Positions 1 through 7,765 of a stretch of 42,200 bases of DNA are shown here, piece by piece. The stretch is from a virus, in the IMG/VR virus record IMGVR_UViG_3300030616_000009, positions 1-42,200 of that record; one strand, 5' to 3'. Made by a program: the position numbers and the translations under genes. Numbering within the stretch: the stretch's first letter is position 1; every line of letters starts with the position of its first letter. The notes beneath the pieces are model-generated. The model saw only the letters and a program-made list of their open reading frames with translations. It was not told the DNA's origin and did not search any database.

Positions 1-114
1 CCTAAAGCAGTCTCAAGAGTATCCACAGTGCTATCATTAAACCAGGAACCCCAATTAATGCTCACCCATGAACCATTACCATCGAAATCAGTGAAATTCC
101 TTGAACCAGAATCA
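1..114. repeat. Terminal direct repeat, left copy (circular overlap)
   Basis: These 114 bases are identical, base for base, to the last 114 bases of the window. The simplest reading is that a circular molecule was written out with an overlap, giving a unit length of 42,086 bp. The overlap lies inside a gene made of near-identical repeats, so a collapsed repeat could mimic it; the in-phase frame through the joint argues against that. Confidence 0.9.
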
Positions 115-2894
115 TACATCGATTCATCATTATCAAAAGCAGGTACTTCATAAATATAAGAATTATTTCCAATTTCTATTGTATCTGAATCTGAATCATT
201 GAACCAGACATTCCATGAATGATTAAAATAAGTAAGATTATCATCAGATACATTATAGTAAAAAGATTGATTCATTGATTGATTAGTTGGACATACTAAA
301 TCTGTATCTATCAACTCTGAACATGTCGGGTCTTTAGCACCCAAACACCATTCTATCATATCATCTGAGATAGTACCTGTCACATGAAATCTCATAGTGA
401 AATTTAAATAATCAACACAATCATAATCATCTAAATCAGTATAATTGAATGTTTCACCACCATTCCAACTGTAAACATAATCCGTTACAACCATTGACAT
501 ATACTCACTATAACTATCACCATCCCATAACAAATTTGCTGATATATCACTATAAACATTACTTACATGACCAGATGGGTCATCAGATAATGATGCATCC
601 TCACTTACCCAATATCTATTTGCAAAATAGGTGTCTTCATTGTTAATGTAAATCCAATATCCTCTGTTGTTTTCCAAATAAGTAACATTATCCCATGTAT
701 TTGTTGTTTCATTATAGTCAAATATACCATTATATACCCATCCATTTGCGACACCCCAATCCCAAGAATGGTCTTCAGTCTCATTAATTAATCGACACCA
801 AAATGTTGTTGTTCCTCCATCCTCACCACTGAATGCTGATATCATCCTCCATCTACTTGCATTGGTTAATCCTTCAATCTGTGGATATTTTATCTCAGTG
901 TCATACTCACTAATTTCAAGAATGGTTTCCAATTCATCAGGATTTGTATCATTAAACCAGGATTCATATGAAACATTGAACCATGAACCATACCCATTGT
1001 AATCAGTGAAGTTCATGTATGAAGAATCATACATCGATTCATCATTATCAACATCATAAGCAGAATCATTGACATCATATCCAAAAATACCTGTCTCATG
1101 CTCAAGGGTATCAGGATTAGAATCATTGAACCAGGAACCCCTGCTAATGTTAATCCATGAACCAAGACCATCAAAGTTCGTATAGTTAAAATAATCAGAC
1201 AAAGACCTTGATTCATCAGTATCATACGGTGGCACACTATACACATATGAATGATTTCCAATTTCTATTGTATCTGAATCTGAATCATTGAACCAGGCAT
1301 TCCATGAATGATTAAAATAAGTAAGATTATCATCAGATACATTATAGTAAAAAGATTGATTCATTGATTCATCCGGGTCATACGCTGAACTATTGATATT
1401 GAAAGCATCTAACCCTAAAGCAGTCTCAAGAGTATCCACAGTGCTATCATTAAACCAGGAACCCCAAGTAACATTCAACCAGGAACCATACCCATCGAAA
1501 TCAGTGAAATTACGATATGAATCATTAGCCATGGTCTCCACAGCATCATACACAAAATAATCAGAAACTAACCAATTACCTGTCTCAACACTATCAGGAT
1601 TCGTATCATTAAAATATGATGTATAAGTAAATGCTAACCATGACCCATCGCCATCAAAATCAGTGAAATTAAAATTACTGCCATCACTTAATGTCTCATC
1701 CTGGTCTCCACCACCTAAAGTATAATTATGATGAAGTGAATAATTCTTATCGAAGAAATAAATAAAGTATCCCTTATATGGTTCCATATATTTTCCATTG
1801 CTCATGTTGTCATAACTCTGACTGGTACTGTTCCACCAGAACAAACCATTAAAATGAGTGCCATTAGCAATAGAATGATTCCAACTATGAAAGGTTCCTG
1901 CCGATTCATTATACAAACTGAAATTTGACCAGAATACACTGACATTATACCAAGATGGAACACTTACCATCTCCCAACAATCCAAAGAGAAATCCGGTAT
2001 CAAATCTGATATCTTTGGATTAGGTGGAATACCATCAGGTGGTGGACATACCTCAGTATTGAAATAATATGTCCTATTTTCATAACTTTTAGAATCATAA
2101 TCCCCTCCACCTAAAGTAGCATTAAACCTATGATAATATGTCCTGTTATAATATTTGAACTGTTTCACATGAAATGATTCTTGAACTGTTGCCACTGATG
2201 AGGATGATTCATTGAACGTATCATATAATGTATAATTGACACCATCATCAGAGATATAATAACTAACATTCAAATACATTTCACAACCATATGTTGCACC
2301 ACTTATCCAAAGAGATACCTCTGGATTTGTTGGAACACAGTCACTATTTTGATATGGATAAATCTCTACAAAACTTGGTGTACTTTGAAATGCATAAATA
2401 AAATGCAACTCATATATTCTTGGAACACCACCGAACTGCTCAAAGTTCGCTGTCACATTTAATGATTCATCATAATCATACGGTTCATCAAAATAAAATT
2501 CACTCCATGTATCCTTTTCAAACCATACATCATTATAATCATCGCCATCTATACTTAAATCCAATGATAGATTATATGTTCCACCTCTTGTCCATTCTTC
2601 ACCATAAACCGTAATACCAATAAGGGTATATTCACTGGTTGCACCACCCCAATGTGGAAAAACAATATAATTATCAGTTGCTTTTGCGAAACAATCCGTA
2701 GTGATTGAATCATCTCTTGTATCATTCAAACTACTTCCACCATACTCGATAAACCATTCATCTGCTTCAAGTATCAATCCAGGTACAACATCATCTTGAA
2801 CACAACCAGATTGCACTCCAAAAGCCATAAAGACAAACAACAGCATTCCAATAAAGAGTCCGTAGACTAATATCTCATTACTTTTTCGTTTCAT
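1..2894 (-). CDS. Giant repeat surface protein (adhesin), N-terminal 964 residues; continues across the circular junction
   Basis: Starts at the ATG at 2894. I read the frame codon by codon to base 3 and found no stop; it continues through the circular joint to the stop at 41576, 1134 residues in all. The N-terminus is a signal sequence (MKRKSNEILVYG followed by a hydrophobic stretch to about residue 26, then SGC). Next come beta-rich extracellular segments of about 330 residues, then a series of roughly 50-residue repeats built on NFTDFDGYGSWLNVTWGSWF, followed by NDSTVDTLET and ending in DNDESM. N-x-S/T sequons are very frequent, as in glycosylated archaeal surface proteins. A distinct Trp-rich segment (bases about 340-900) interrupts the repeats. 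Probable role: host attachment or spike protein, by analogy with long adhesins of archaeal viruses; no named domain is certain. Confidence 0.88.
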   Translation of the reverse strand, partial: MKRKSNEILVYGLFIGMLLFVFMAFGVQSGCVQDDVVPGLILEADEWFIEYGGSSLNDTRDDSITTDCFAKATDNYIVFPHWGGATSEYTLIGITVYGEEWTRGGTYNLSLDLSIDGDDYNDVWFEKDTWSEFYFDEPYDYDESLNVTANFEQFGGVPRIYELHFIYAFQSTPSFVEIYPYQNSDCVPTNPEVSLWISGATYGCEMYLNVSYYISDDGVNYTLYDTFNESSSSVATVQESFHVKQFKYYNRTYYHRFNATLGGGDYDSKSYENRTYYFNTEVCPPPDGIPPNPKISDLIPDFSLDCWEMVSVPSWYNVSVFWSNFSLYNESAGTFHSWNHSIANGTHFNGLFWWNSTSQSYDNMSNGKYMEPYKGYFIYFFDKNYSLHHNYTLGGGDQDETLSDGSNFNFTDFDGDGSWLAFTYTSYFNDTNPDSVETGNWLVSDYFVYDAVETMANDSYRNFTDFDGYGSWLNVTWGSWFNDSTVDTLETALGLDAFNINSSAYDPDESMNQSFYYNVSDDNLTYFNHSWNAWFNDSDSDTIEIGNHSYVYSVPPYDTDESRSLSDYFNYTNFDGLGSWINISRGSWFNDSNPDTLEHETGIFGYDVNDSAYDVDNDESMYDSSYMNFTDYNGYGSWFNVSYESWFNDTNPDELETILEISEYDTEIKYPQIEGLTNASRWRMISAFSGEDGGTTTFWCRLINETEDHSWDWGVANGWVYNGIFDYNETTNTWDNVTYLENNRGYWIYINNEDTYFANRYWVSEDASLSDDPSGHVSNVYSDISANLLWDGDSYSEYMSMVVTDYVYSWNGGETFNYTDLDDYDCVDYLNFTMRFHVTGTISDDMIEWCLGAKDPTCSELIDTDLVCPTNQSMNQSFYYNVSDDNLTYFNHSWNVWFNDSDSDTIEIGNNSYIYEVPAFDNDESMYDSGSRNFTDFDGNGSWVSINWGSWFNDSTVDTLETAL
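905..1735 (-). repeat. Block of ~50-residue coding repeats in the adhesin
   Basis: Several coding repeats of about 150 bases sit head to tail here, each with a GSW(L/F)NV core, a WFND(S/T) turn and a D-x-D-E-S-M end. Bases 1259-1370 nearly duplicate bases 175-290, and 1405-1500 nearly duplicate 41925-42025 and the terminal overlap. Near-identity at DNA level inside one gene suggests recent duplication or gene conversion. Confidence 0.85.
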
Positions 2895-2911
2895 TTTACA
2901 ATCCCTCTAAT

Positions 2912-3232
2912 CTATTGTGGTCTGAACACAGCAAGATACATCAAGTAAATCCCAATTAAAAAAAATGGAACACACCATAATGTCTGCAATGATAACATCG
3001 GATTTGGTGGCACAACAGTCGTATAAACAAACTGAACCGTTTCAACTGCACCATTAGTTGTAATGGTCATACCAGACTGATATTGCAATCCATCAAGATA
3101 AATGAAAACACCAAGCAGTAAAAACCAAAGACCACTCATGAATCCAAAAACAATACCTCTCTTTTCAATTGTACTGATTGCAAGAAAAATGACCCAAATC
3201 GCAATCCAAATTCCAAGAATTATCTCATTCAC
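2912..3232 (-). CDS. Small membrane protein, three hydrophobic segments
   Basis: 106 residues starting with GTG, preceded by a good ribosome site (AAGGTGG, 6 bases away). Hydrophobic segments lie at about residues 4-20, 28-46 and 85-103, with a polar loop (GAVETVQFVYTTVVPPNP) between the second and third. It lies directly upstream of the giant adhesin (17 bases between) and is probably co-transcribed with it, so it may help export or anchor that protein. I recognise no family. Confidence 0.75.
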   Translation of the reverse strand: MNEIILGIWIAIWVIFLAISTIEKRGIVFGFMSGLWFLLLGVFIYLDGLQYQSGMTITTNGAVETVQFVYTTVVPPNPMLSLQTLWCVPFFLIGIYLMYLAVFRPQ

Positions 3233-3304
3233 TAAACCACCTTACATAATAATATAATTGAATAGTAGAATGATTGATATAGTTTTTTATTTAACTATAA
3301 CTGC

Positions 3305-3457
3305 TTATTTTTCTGATAATTTAAAACCAATCCTTCTCTTTTTCCAGTTCCAACCTTCTTTCATTCCCTTCCGAGCATTAACACAAGCATAACCATGACC
3401 AAATTCTTTGTTTTCCCTATGAGTCCTCAATAATGTTATATTGATTTTATCAAACAT
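3305..3457 (-). CDS. Hypothetical basic miniprotein (50 aa)
   Basis: The ATG at 3457 overlaps the end of the preceding 52-residue gene by 8 bases. The product is rich in Lys, Arg and Trp (for example KEGWNWKKRR) and has no hydrophobic segment. It is the last of a run of small basic proteins between 3.3 and 5.9 kb. Function unknown. Confidence 0.5.
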   Translation of the reverse strand: MFDKINITLLRTHRENKEFGHGYACVNARKGMKEGWNWKKRRIGFKLSEK

Positions 3458-3608
3458 AATACAACCATTTCTTATCAATCTTAATTACCTTTTTTTTATT
3501 GAACAGCATACCATGACTATCATCATTCAAAATGATAATCCTTGAACCGACCTTTTTGGTTTTACCATGCCTATCAACCTTATAGATGACACGTTTAATC
3601 TTTTTCAT
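3450..3608 (-). CDS. Hypothetical basic miniprotein (52 aa)
   Basis: ATG at 3608 with an upstream GGTG ribosome site, 14 bases after the stop of the Lys-tail protein. Lys/Arg-rich (MKKIKRVIYKVDRHGKTKK) with beta-prone stretches IIIL and VIKI. It could bind nucleic acid or be a minor virion component. No family recognised. Confidence 0.55.
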   Translation of the reverse strand: MKKIKRVIYKVDRHGKTKKVGSRIIILNDDSHGMLFNKKKVIKIDKKWLYYV

Positions 3609-3622
3609 CAATGACACCAAGA

Positions 3623-4336
3623 TTATTTCTTTTTAACCTTGGTAGATTTTTTCTTATTTTTATTGATTTTCTTTTTATTGATTTTCTTTTTCTTTGTCTT
3701 TGTCTTTTTTTTTGTTGATGATTTCTGTGAACTTAAACTAAAATCATACTGATTCTTATTAGGTAGACCCATATCGAACATGCTACCAGGTTTACCCTGC
3801 CCATATTCAAATATGCCACCTGAAGAGTTCTTCTTACCAAAATCAAAGAAATCAGAAGACCTTTCATTCATATCAATAACTGAATTATTAGTAGAAAATG
3901 CACCCTCACGTTCATCAAGTGAATTACTCATTCTCTCACCAATATTCTTCAAACCAGTGCCAACATCCCTTAACGGTTGCGTAATCACTCCAACAGTTTC
4001 CTTCCTGATATTCCAGATATCCCTTCTTGCTTCAGATTTTGCTTTACGAATCGCCAGTTTATCCTCAAGTATCTGTTTCTTCTGACTAACCTGCTCTTTT
4101 TTCTTTTTCAATTTATCAAGTGTTTCCTGTTGCTTAAAATTACGAGTTATCTCCTTAGAGATAGAAGGTTCAACCTCCTGAATAATCTGCTTATCTATAT
4201 TGTTCTCATTAGGGTCATATATCTTACCATTCTTTTTAAGAACAACATTCCCCTCATTATCAGTAAGAGGATTCCCCTGCTCATCTCTGACTTGAATATG
4301 CTCTTTTTTTGTCAAACGGTCAAATATACTACCCAT
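3623..4336 (-). CDS. Coiled-coil protein with a histone-like lysine tail; probable DNA-binding virion protein
   Basis: 237 residues. Residues 1-45 are polar, with DEQGNPLTDNEGNVVL resembling a short beta-hairpin repeat. About 65-105 is strongly charged and helical (KLKKKKEQVSQKK), probably a coiled coil. Residues 150-200 are low-complexity Gly/Ser/Asn. The last 30 or so residues are almost only Lys, Thr, Ser and Asn. Such tails condense DNA, so I infer a genome-packaging or core role. It sits within the small basic protein cluster, next to the adhesin. Lys-rich tails are also common in unrelated proteins. Confidence 0.75.
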   Translation of the reverse strand: MGSIFDRLTKKEHIQVRDEQGNPLTDNEGNVVLKKNGKIYDPNENNIDKQIIQEVEPSISKEITRNFKQQETLDKLKKKKEQVSQKKQILEDKLAIRKAKSEARRDIWNIRKETVGVITQPLRDVGTGLKNIGERMSNSLDEREGAFSTNNSVIDMNERSSDFFDFGKKNSSGGIFEYGQGKPGSMFDMGLPNKNQYDFSLSSQKSSTKKKTKTKKKKINKKKINKNKKKSTKVKKK

Positions 4337-4355
4337 TAGATTTCACACCTTTTGA

Positions 4356-4643
4356 TTATCTCTTCAGGATTTTTCTATTCCCTCTGAACACCGTTGATTT
4401 ACCCTTGTATCTCACATACCAAACACCTTTCTTTTGAGATACATAGAAACCAAGACCATACTGGTTACTTGCCTGATTCATACGAGTCTTTGTAGTATTA
4501 GTGAACCAACCACCAGTATCAAGAACAATTTGAGATTTACTTGCTTTAACAACCTCCGTTCCATGATACACAACAGAAAGTGTACCATTAGGAGATATCC
4601 TTACAGAAGTCTTATGACTTCCAACTCTACCTTGTTGTGCCAT
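4356..4643 (-). CDS. Small basic beta-rich protein of a family common in bacterial viruses
   Basis: 95 residues. ATG at 4643 with a strong ribosome site (GGAGG, 7 bases away) and a TATA box at about 4672-4681. The core (YHGTEVV, LDTGGWFTNTTKTRMNQASN, then GFYVSQKKGVWYV) matches, from memory, a widespread uncharacterised phage protein of about 90 residues whose hallmark is a GGW-T-TTK-RMNQ string. Function unknown. Finding it in an archaeal element is notable. It ends just before the Lys-tail gene, probably in the same operon. Confidence 0.8.
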   Translation of the reverse strand: MAQQGRVGSHKTSVRISPNGTLSVVYHGTEVVKASKSQIVLDTGGWFTNTTKTRMNQASNQYGLGFYVSQKKGVWYVRYKGKSTVFRGNRKILKR

Positions 4644-4671
4644 TAATATTCCTCCAATATTCCTTTAATAC

Positions 4672-4681
4672 ATTTATAAGC
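4672..4681 (-). promoter_or_regulatory. TATA-box promoter for the 95-residue gene
   Basis: On the minus strand the sequence reads GCTTATAAATG, followed about 30 bases later by the ribosome site and start of the 95-residue gene. Position and composition fit an archaeal TATA element. It lies between the 35-residue gene and the 95-residue gene. Confidence 0.45.
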
Positions 4682-4689
4682 ATGAACAC

Positions 4690-4797
4690 CTATTCCCAAT
4701 CAGTTGACCTCATATTCATAAGACCAGGATTCTTTTTTTCCATTAAACCTGATTTTTTCTTCTGAGGTCTCTTCTTACTTGATTTTCTTTTACCCAT
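4690..4797 (-). CDS. Very basic miniprotein (35 aa)
   Basis: ATG at 4797 with an AGGAG ribosome site about 10 bases upstream; stop at 4690. The first half (MGKRKSSKKRPQKKKSG) is almost entirely basic, as in nucleic-acid binding tails. Small basic proteins of this kind are virion DNA-binding components in some fuselloviruses, but there is no real sequence evidence of homology. Confidence 0.55.
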   Translation of the reverse strand: MGKRKSSKKRPQKKKSGLMEKKNPGLMNMRSTDWE

Positions 4798-4810
4798 AGA
4801 CAAATAACTC

Positions 4811-5260
4811 CTAAAATTTAAATAAATCATCAACGCCAATTATATCAAAGCGATTTGGATGTTTTTTCCATTTCTTAACTCCTTTTTCATTAGTTGGTTT
4901 AAATGTTCTTTTTGCCTGTTTGCTCATATCCATTTCAATTGCTCTTGGTTTTCTACGTTCATTTATCATGTTTAATTCTGTAAGGAGTACATCTTTACTC
5001 ATGTTCATATGCTTCTCAGAAGGATTGTTATCTAAACTTACACCATACATCGATTTAAGTTTATTTTTAACAGATGAAGAACGATTTCCAAAATCCCTTG
5101 TGTCTTCACCAATTGCTTTCCAATCAAAACGCTGATAATCAATACCCATTTTATCAAGTTTCTTTGCAATATTTTTAGATTCTACACCTGTTAAACCTGT
5201 ATGTCTGCTTATTATTTTTCTACCATGGTCATATTTCATTTTTTTTACCATTGGTTTCAT
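4811..5260 (-). CDS. Hypothetical basic soluble protein (149 aa)
   Basis: I chose the ATG at 5260 because it overlaps the upstream stop codon as ATGA; an in-frame ATG lies 12 bases further up. The product is Lys/Arg-rich throughout, begins MKPMVKKMKYDHGRK and has no membrane segment. Motifs visible are IISRHTGLTGVESKNIAKKL (helix-turn-like) and a C-terminal FDIIGVDDLFKF. It could bind DNA. Translational coupling with the upstream phage-type gene suggests a shared operon. Family not recognised. Confidence 0.7.
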   Translation of the reverse strand: MKPMVKKMKYDHGRKIISRHTGLTGVESKNIAKKLDKMGIDYQRFDWKAIGEDTRDFGNRSSSVKNKLKSMYGVSLDNNPSEKHMNMSKDVLLTELNMINERRKPRAIEMDMSKQAKRTFKPTNEKGVKKWKKHPNRFDIIGVDDLFKF

Positions 5261-5523
5261 TTCCTTTTCCATATATTACCAAGACTACTATAATCCCTGT
5301 AAGATACTTTGAAATGTCTTGAATCATAATACGGTTTATTCCCTGTGATATTAATATAAATCATCTCAGAACGTCTCTTAGCGTTCCTCTGAATAGTCAA
5401 TGCCTGTTTATAAGTATTACAACCAATAATAAGTTTATTGGTCTTACCTTTTGCATGACCCCAACCAGACATAAATTTATCAGTCATGGTCACATAATAT
5501 TTTTTCTTAGGAATATTAGCCAT
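5257..5523 (-). CDS. Small protein of a phage-widespread family (FMSGWGHAKGK type)
   Basis: 88 residues from the ATG at 5523, which has a GGAGA ribosome site 6 bases upstream; a longer in-frame version would start inside the preceding small gene. The string YYVTMTDKFMSGWGHAKGK, then NKLIIGCNTYKQA, RRSEMIYINI and a final SSLGNIWKRK closely resemble, from memory, an uncharacterised family found in many metagenomic bacteriophages. Function unknown. With the 95-residue gene it forms a pair of phage-type families. Confidence 0.8.
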   Translation of the reverse strand: MANIPKKKYYVTMTDKFMSGWGHAKGKTNKLIIGCNTYKQALTIQRNAKRRSEMIYINITGNKPYYDSRHFKVSYRDYSSLGNIWKRK

Positions 5524-5542
5524 TTTTAGTCTCCAATGTTTT

Positions 5543-5665
5543 TTAGATGTCATTACCAATGGATTTAGATATATTGGAATTAATCGCAGGTTTATCACAA
5601 CGAACCTTATCGGTTTTAACCTTACCTGTTTTAATTCCTGACTTCTTAGAACCTTTCCTTTTCAA
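5543..5665 (-). CDS. Possible basic miniprotein with TTG start (40 aa)
   Basis: A TTG at 5665 (or 5668) follows a GGTGAT ribosome site and opens a 40-residue Lys/Ser-rich frame (KRKGSKKSGIKTGKVKTDK) ending at 5543, 20 bases before the next gene. The composition matches its basic neighbours. The short length and TTG start leave real doubt. Confidence 0.42.
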   Translation of the reverse strand: MKRKGSKKSGIKTGKVKTDKVRCDKPAINSNISKSIGNDI

Positions 5666-5706
5666 CAATTATCACCAATAATGCTAATAGCATTCATTGT
5701 TTATAA

Positions 5707-5865
5707 CTATTTTTTCTCACGTTTCTTAGTGATAACATCATATGTCTTGAAACGACCACGTTTGGTTCCAGGAATATAATTCACTTTAGTAACAACCCTA
5801 TTTTTAGAGGTACTTTTTCTTTTTGCTGATTCTGAAGAAACTGCCCTCACATGTTTTCTTGCCAT
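5707..5865 (-). CDS. Basic miniprotein (52 aa) behind a late-type promoter
   Basis: The ATG at 5865 lies about 27 bases downstream of a clear TATA box (5890-5902), so the mRNA is probably leaderless or nearly so, and the longer in-frame version would start upstream of the promoter. The product (MARKHVRAVSSESAKRKSTS and onward) is Arg/Lys-rich and ends KKREKK. The promoter is one of three copies of the shared late-type element, which suggests abundant late expression; a DNA-binding virion protein is possible. Confidence 0.65.
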   Translation of the reverse strand: MARKHVRAVSSESAKRKSTSKNRVVTKVNYIPGTKRGRFKTYDVITKKREKK

Positions 5866-5875
5866 TGATACTGTA

Positions 5876-5908
5876 ATAAAAGTACAAACTATATAAAATG
5901 TAACATCA
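5876..5908 (-). promoter_or_regulatory. Late-type promoter, copy 3
   Basis: Minus strand: ATGTTACATTTTATATAG followed by TTTGTACTTTT. It shares the ATGTTAC box and TATAGTTTG core with the elements at 9974-10003 and 23211-23240. The ATG of the 52-residue gene lies at the expected transcription start distance. Confidence 0.7.
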
Positions 5909-6217
5909 CTATTTTTTATGCTTACACCATAAGCACTTAATTTTATCAACAACAAAATGACGGTCAACAGGTAATAACTCCCTCCAAAAAATAATCAAGA
6001 AAAAAAACACAATACAAAACACTGGTGCAACAAAAACGGCAGAAGACCATTCAACAGCAACCATCTCATCCTTCCCATCATCCATGACCCACAATTGTTT
6101 ATCAGGATATTTTATATCAGACTCAAAAACTGGTTCACAATACAACACAAAAAAAGAATAAAAAAAAACTATGAGACAAATAACACATATATATTTATCA
6201 AACTTACTTGGTCTCAT
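5909..6217 (-). CDS. Two-helix membrane protein (102 aa)
   Basis: The start overlaps the upstream stop as ATGA. Hydrophobic segments are at about residues 9-27 (YICVICLIVFFYSFFVLYC) and 60-80, separated by an acidic loop (VMDDGKDEMVAVEW); the tail is Cys/His/Lys-rich (DKIKCLWCKHKK). The CxxC in the tail may bind a metal. It is the last gene of the operon that begins at 9619. No family recognised; probably a virion or host-membrane component. Confidence 0.75.
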   Translation of the reverse strand: MRPSKFDKYICVICLIVFFYSFFVLYCEPVFESDIKYPDKQLWVMDDGKDEMVAVEWSSAVFVAPVFCIVFFFLIIFWRELLPVDRHFVVDKIKCLWCKHKK

Positions 6218-6759
6218 AATTTCAATTTATGAATAATCAACTCTTTTCCATCATCCTCAAGAATCTCACCAGAAAACTTCCTGGTATAAGTCTTCCTGAT
6301 TTCACCTTCAAAAGCATCAATGTAACCCTGATGAGTAAATGCTTCCTGCACATATCCTTTTTCATCTCTGAATGAAAACAATTTCTTAATCTTTCTAACC
6401 TTTTTACTGACATCTGCCATCGGGTTCTTAATAGCACCCTGAGTCTCAATGAACACATCTGAAATAAATAATTCAAGCACAACACATTGATTTCCATGAT
6501 AATCAGAATGGTCAACCTTAAAATCAAGGACTTCATCAATCTGCTCACTGGTAAATGTGTTCTGAGAACGAACCATCTGGAAAATCATATCTGCCTGACC
6601 AGAAAGTTTCCCCAACCAATTAATCCCAATAGACTCATCCATTTTCTTTAATAACTTAGTAGCCCGGAACAATGTATGATATTTGAAATAAGCCACATCT
6701 GCTTTCAGATATTCGACAGCAATCGGTGTCAAATCAAAAAGATACCAACGTATCCTCAT
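6214..6759 (-). CDS. Hypothetical soluble protein (181 aa)
   Basis: I place the start at the ATG at 6759 (MRIRWYLFDLTP), which overlaps the upstream stop as ATGA. No membrane segment. The C-terminal part (KKVRKIKKLFSF, then YTRKFSGEILEDDGKELIIH) is basic then beta-rich. It is co-transcribed with five or six genes of unknown function running down from the virion-like genes at 9 kb. No family recognised. Confidence 0.7.
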   Translation of the reverse strand: MRIRWYLFDLTPIAVEYLKADVAYFKYHTLFRATKLLKKMDESIGINWLGKLSGQADMIFQMVRSQNTFTSEQIDEVLDFKVDHSDYHGNQCVVLELFISDVFIETQGAIKNPMADVSKKVRKIKKLFSFRDEKGYVQEAFTHQGYIDAFEGEIRKTYTRKFSGEILEDDGKELIIHKLKL

Positions 6760-7085
6760 TCTGTCCAACACCCATGAAACACATTATATTTCTCTTTTCT
6801 GAAAGTAGAAATCCATTCATTGATTTTTTCCTTCGATGTTTCCTGTAAACCCTGAAGCATAGTAGAAAATGCAGGTTCAAAACCAAAATTCTCAACATAA
6901 TAAATAATGATTGATTCATCATTATTACTAAATTGAATAGTGATAAGACCATCAATTTTCACGTTTTTCATATCAGGACTATACTGAGCATTCTGACCAA
7001 TGAAAACAGGATTCTCTTTAAGATTCACTTCCTCACCAAACCTAAGAAGTTCATCAATACTATCCATCTTTAATTTCATAATCAT
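6756..7085 (-). CDS. Hypothetical soluble protein (109 aa)
   Basis: Starts MIMKLKMDSIDELLRFGEEV and overlaps its upstream neighbour by 4 bases; a GGTGAT ribosome site precedes it. Alternating beta stretches (NVKIDGLITIQF, ESIIIYYVENFGF) suggest a small alpha/beta fold. It ends WISTFRKEKYNVFHGCWTE. Same operon as the genes around it; function unknown. Confidence 0.7.
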   Translation of the reverse strand: MIMKLKMDSIDELLRFGEEVNLKENPVFIGQNAQYSPDMKNVKIDGLITIQFSNNDESIIIYYVENFGFEPAFSTMLQGLQETSKEKINEWISTFRKEKYNVFHGCWTE

Positions 7086-7381
7086 AGGTCATCACCCGGT
7101 TGTTGCGTATCTTTCTGTTCATCATTCTTTTTATTTTCCTGTTCCATCAACAGTTTTGCCTGTTTGTTAATCACTCCAAATTCGATTGCAACCGTATCGC
7201 CTGGTGACTCAGTTGGCAGACCAAGCATCCTTGCAGTTGCTTCACCAGTGATACTCAAGGTCACATCTTTCTCAGTTTCATCCTTTGGTTTATATACAAA
7301 GGTTTCTTTTTCACCCTTACCAAATACATTTGTATCCGTTGTTTTTTTAAGATAAAACATTCTTGTTTTTCCTTTACTCAT
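7082..7381 (-). CDS. Small acidic beta-rich protein (99 aa)
   Basis: ATG at 7381 with an AGGAGG ribosome site. Residues 8-70 form a run of predicted strands (KTRMFYLKK, KETFVYKP, DVTLSITGEATARMLGLP, DTVAIEFGVI) with a possible SpoVT/AbrB-like swapped-hairpin look in the GDTVAIEFG segment, though this is weak. The tail is Gln/Asp/Lys-rich and disordered. Function unknown; it overlaps the next gene by 4 bases. Confidence 0.68.
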   Translation of the reverse strand: MSKGKTRMFYLKKTTDTNVFGKGEKETFVYKPKDETEKDVTLSITGEATARMLGLPTESPGDTVAIEFGVINKQAKLLMEQENKKNDEQKDTQQPGDDL

Positions 7382-7408
7382 ATCTATTTCCTCCTATTAT
7401 TTATTATT

Positions 7409-7765
7409 TTATTCATCAATATTTGTAAGATTCAAATGATGACATGCATTCCTAAGATTATCAATGAATAACCAAATAAGTTTCTCATATCTTGGTTTCA
7501 TAAAATCCATAGGTTCATCTTTCACCCATAACCAATCCTTAAAGTTTTTCTTTAACATTTCATGGTCTTCAATTTTAGGTATCAACTCACCAAATAAACC
7601 CCTGCATAGACTAATCAATTCATAATGAGAATCCCTATCAGGTGTTCCTTCCATATATGATTTAGTTAACTGCTTCTCATAATAACCAATTGCTCTAAGA
7701 TAACTTCGTAAATGCTCTGCATACGATTCACCACTTGCCTGTTCCATTGAAATATCATCAGACAT
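7409..7765 (-). CDS. Helical soluble protein (118 aa)
   Basis: The ATG at 7765 overlaps the upstream stop as TAATG. The sequence is strongly helical and acidic with many aromatic residues (YAEHLRSYLRAIGYYEKQL, then YEKLIWLFIDNLRNACHH). No catalytic motif seen and no membrane segment. It sits between a two-helix membrane protein and the beta-rich 99-residue protein in the virion-like operon. No family recognised. Confidence 0.68.
   Translation of the reverse strand: MSDDISMEQASGESYAEHLRSYLRAIGYYEKQLTKSYMEGTPDRDSHYELISLCRGLFGELIPKIEDHEMLKKNFKDWLWVKDEPMDFMKPRYEKLIWLFIDNLRNACHHLNLTNIDE

Noticed and set aside
449-2614. Short open frames on both strands within the adhesin region (for example 449-646, 1013-1261, 2420-2614)
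   Set aside because: They overlap the continuous minus-strand adhesin frame, which has no stop from 2894 to base 3; their compositions (His/Leu/Ile/Met-rich) are typical of shadow frames.
3780-4339. Plus-strand frames opposite the Lys-tail protein gene
   Set aside because: They are Phe/Leu/Ile-rich antisense images of a Lys/Asn-rich gene and have no ribosome site.
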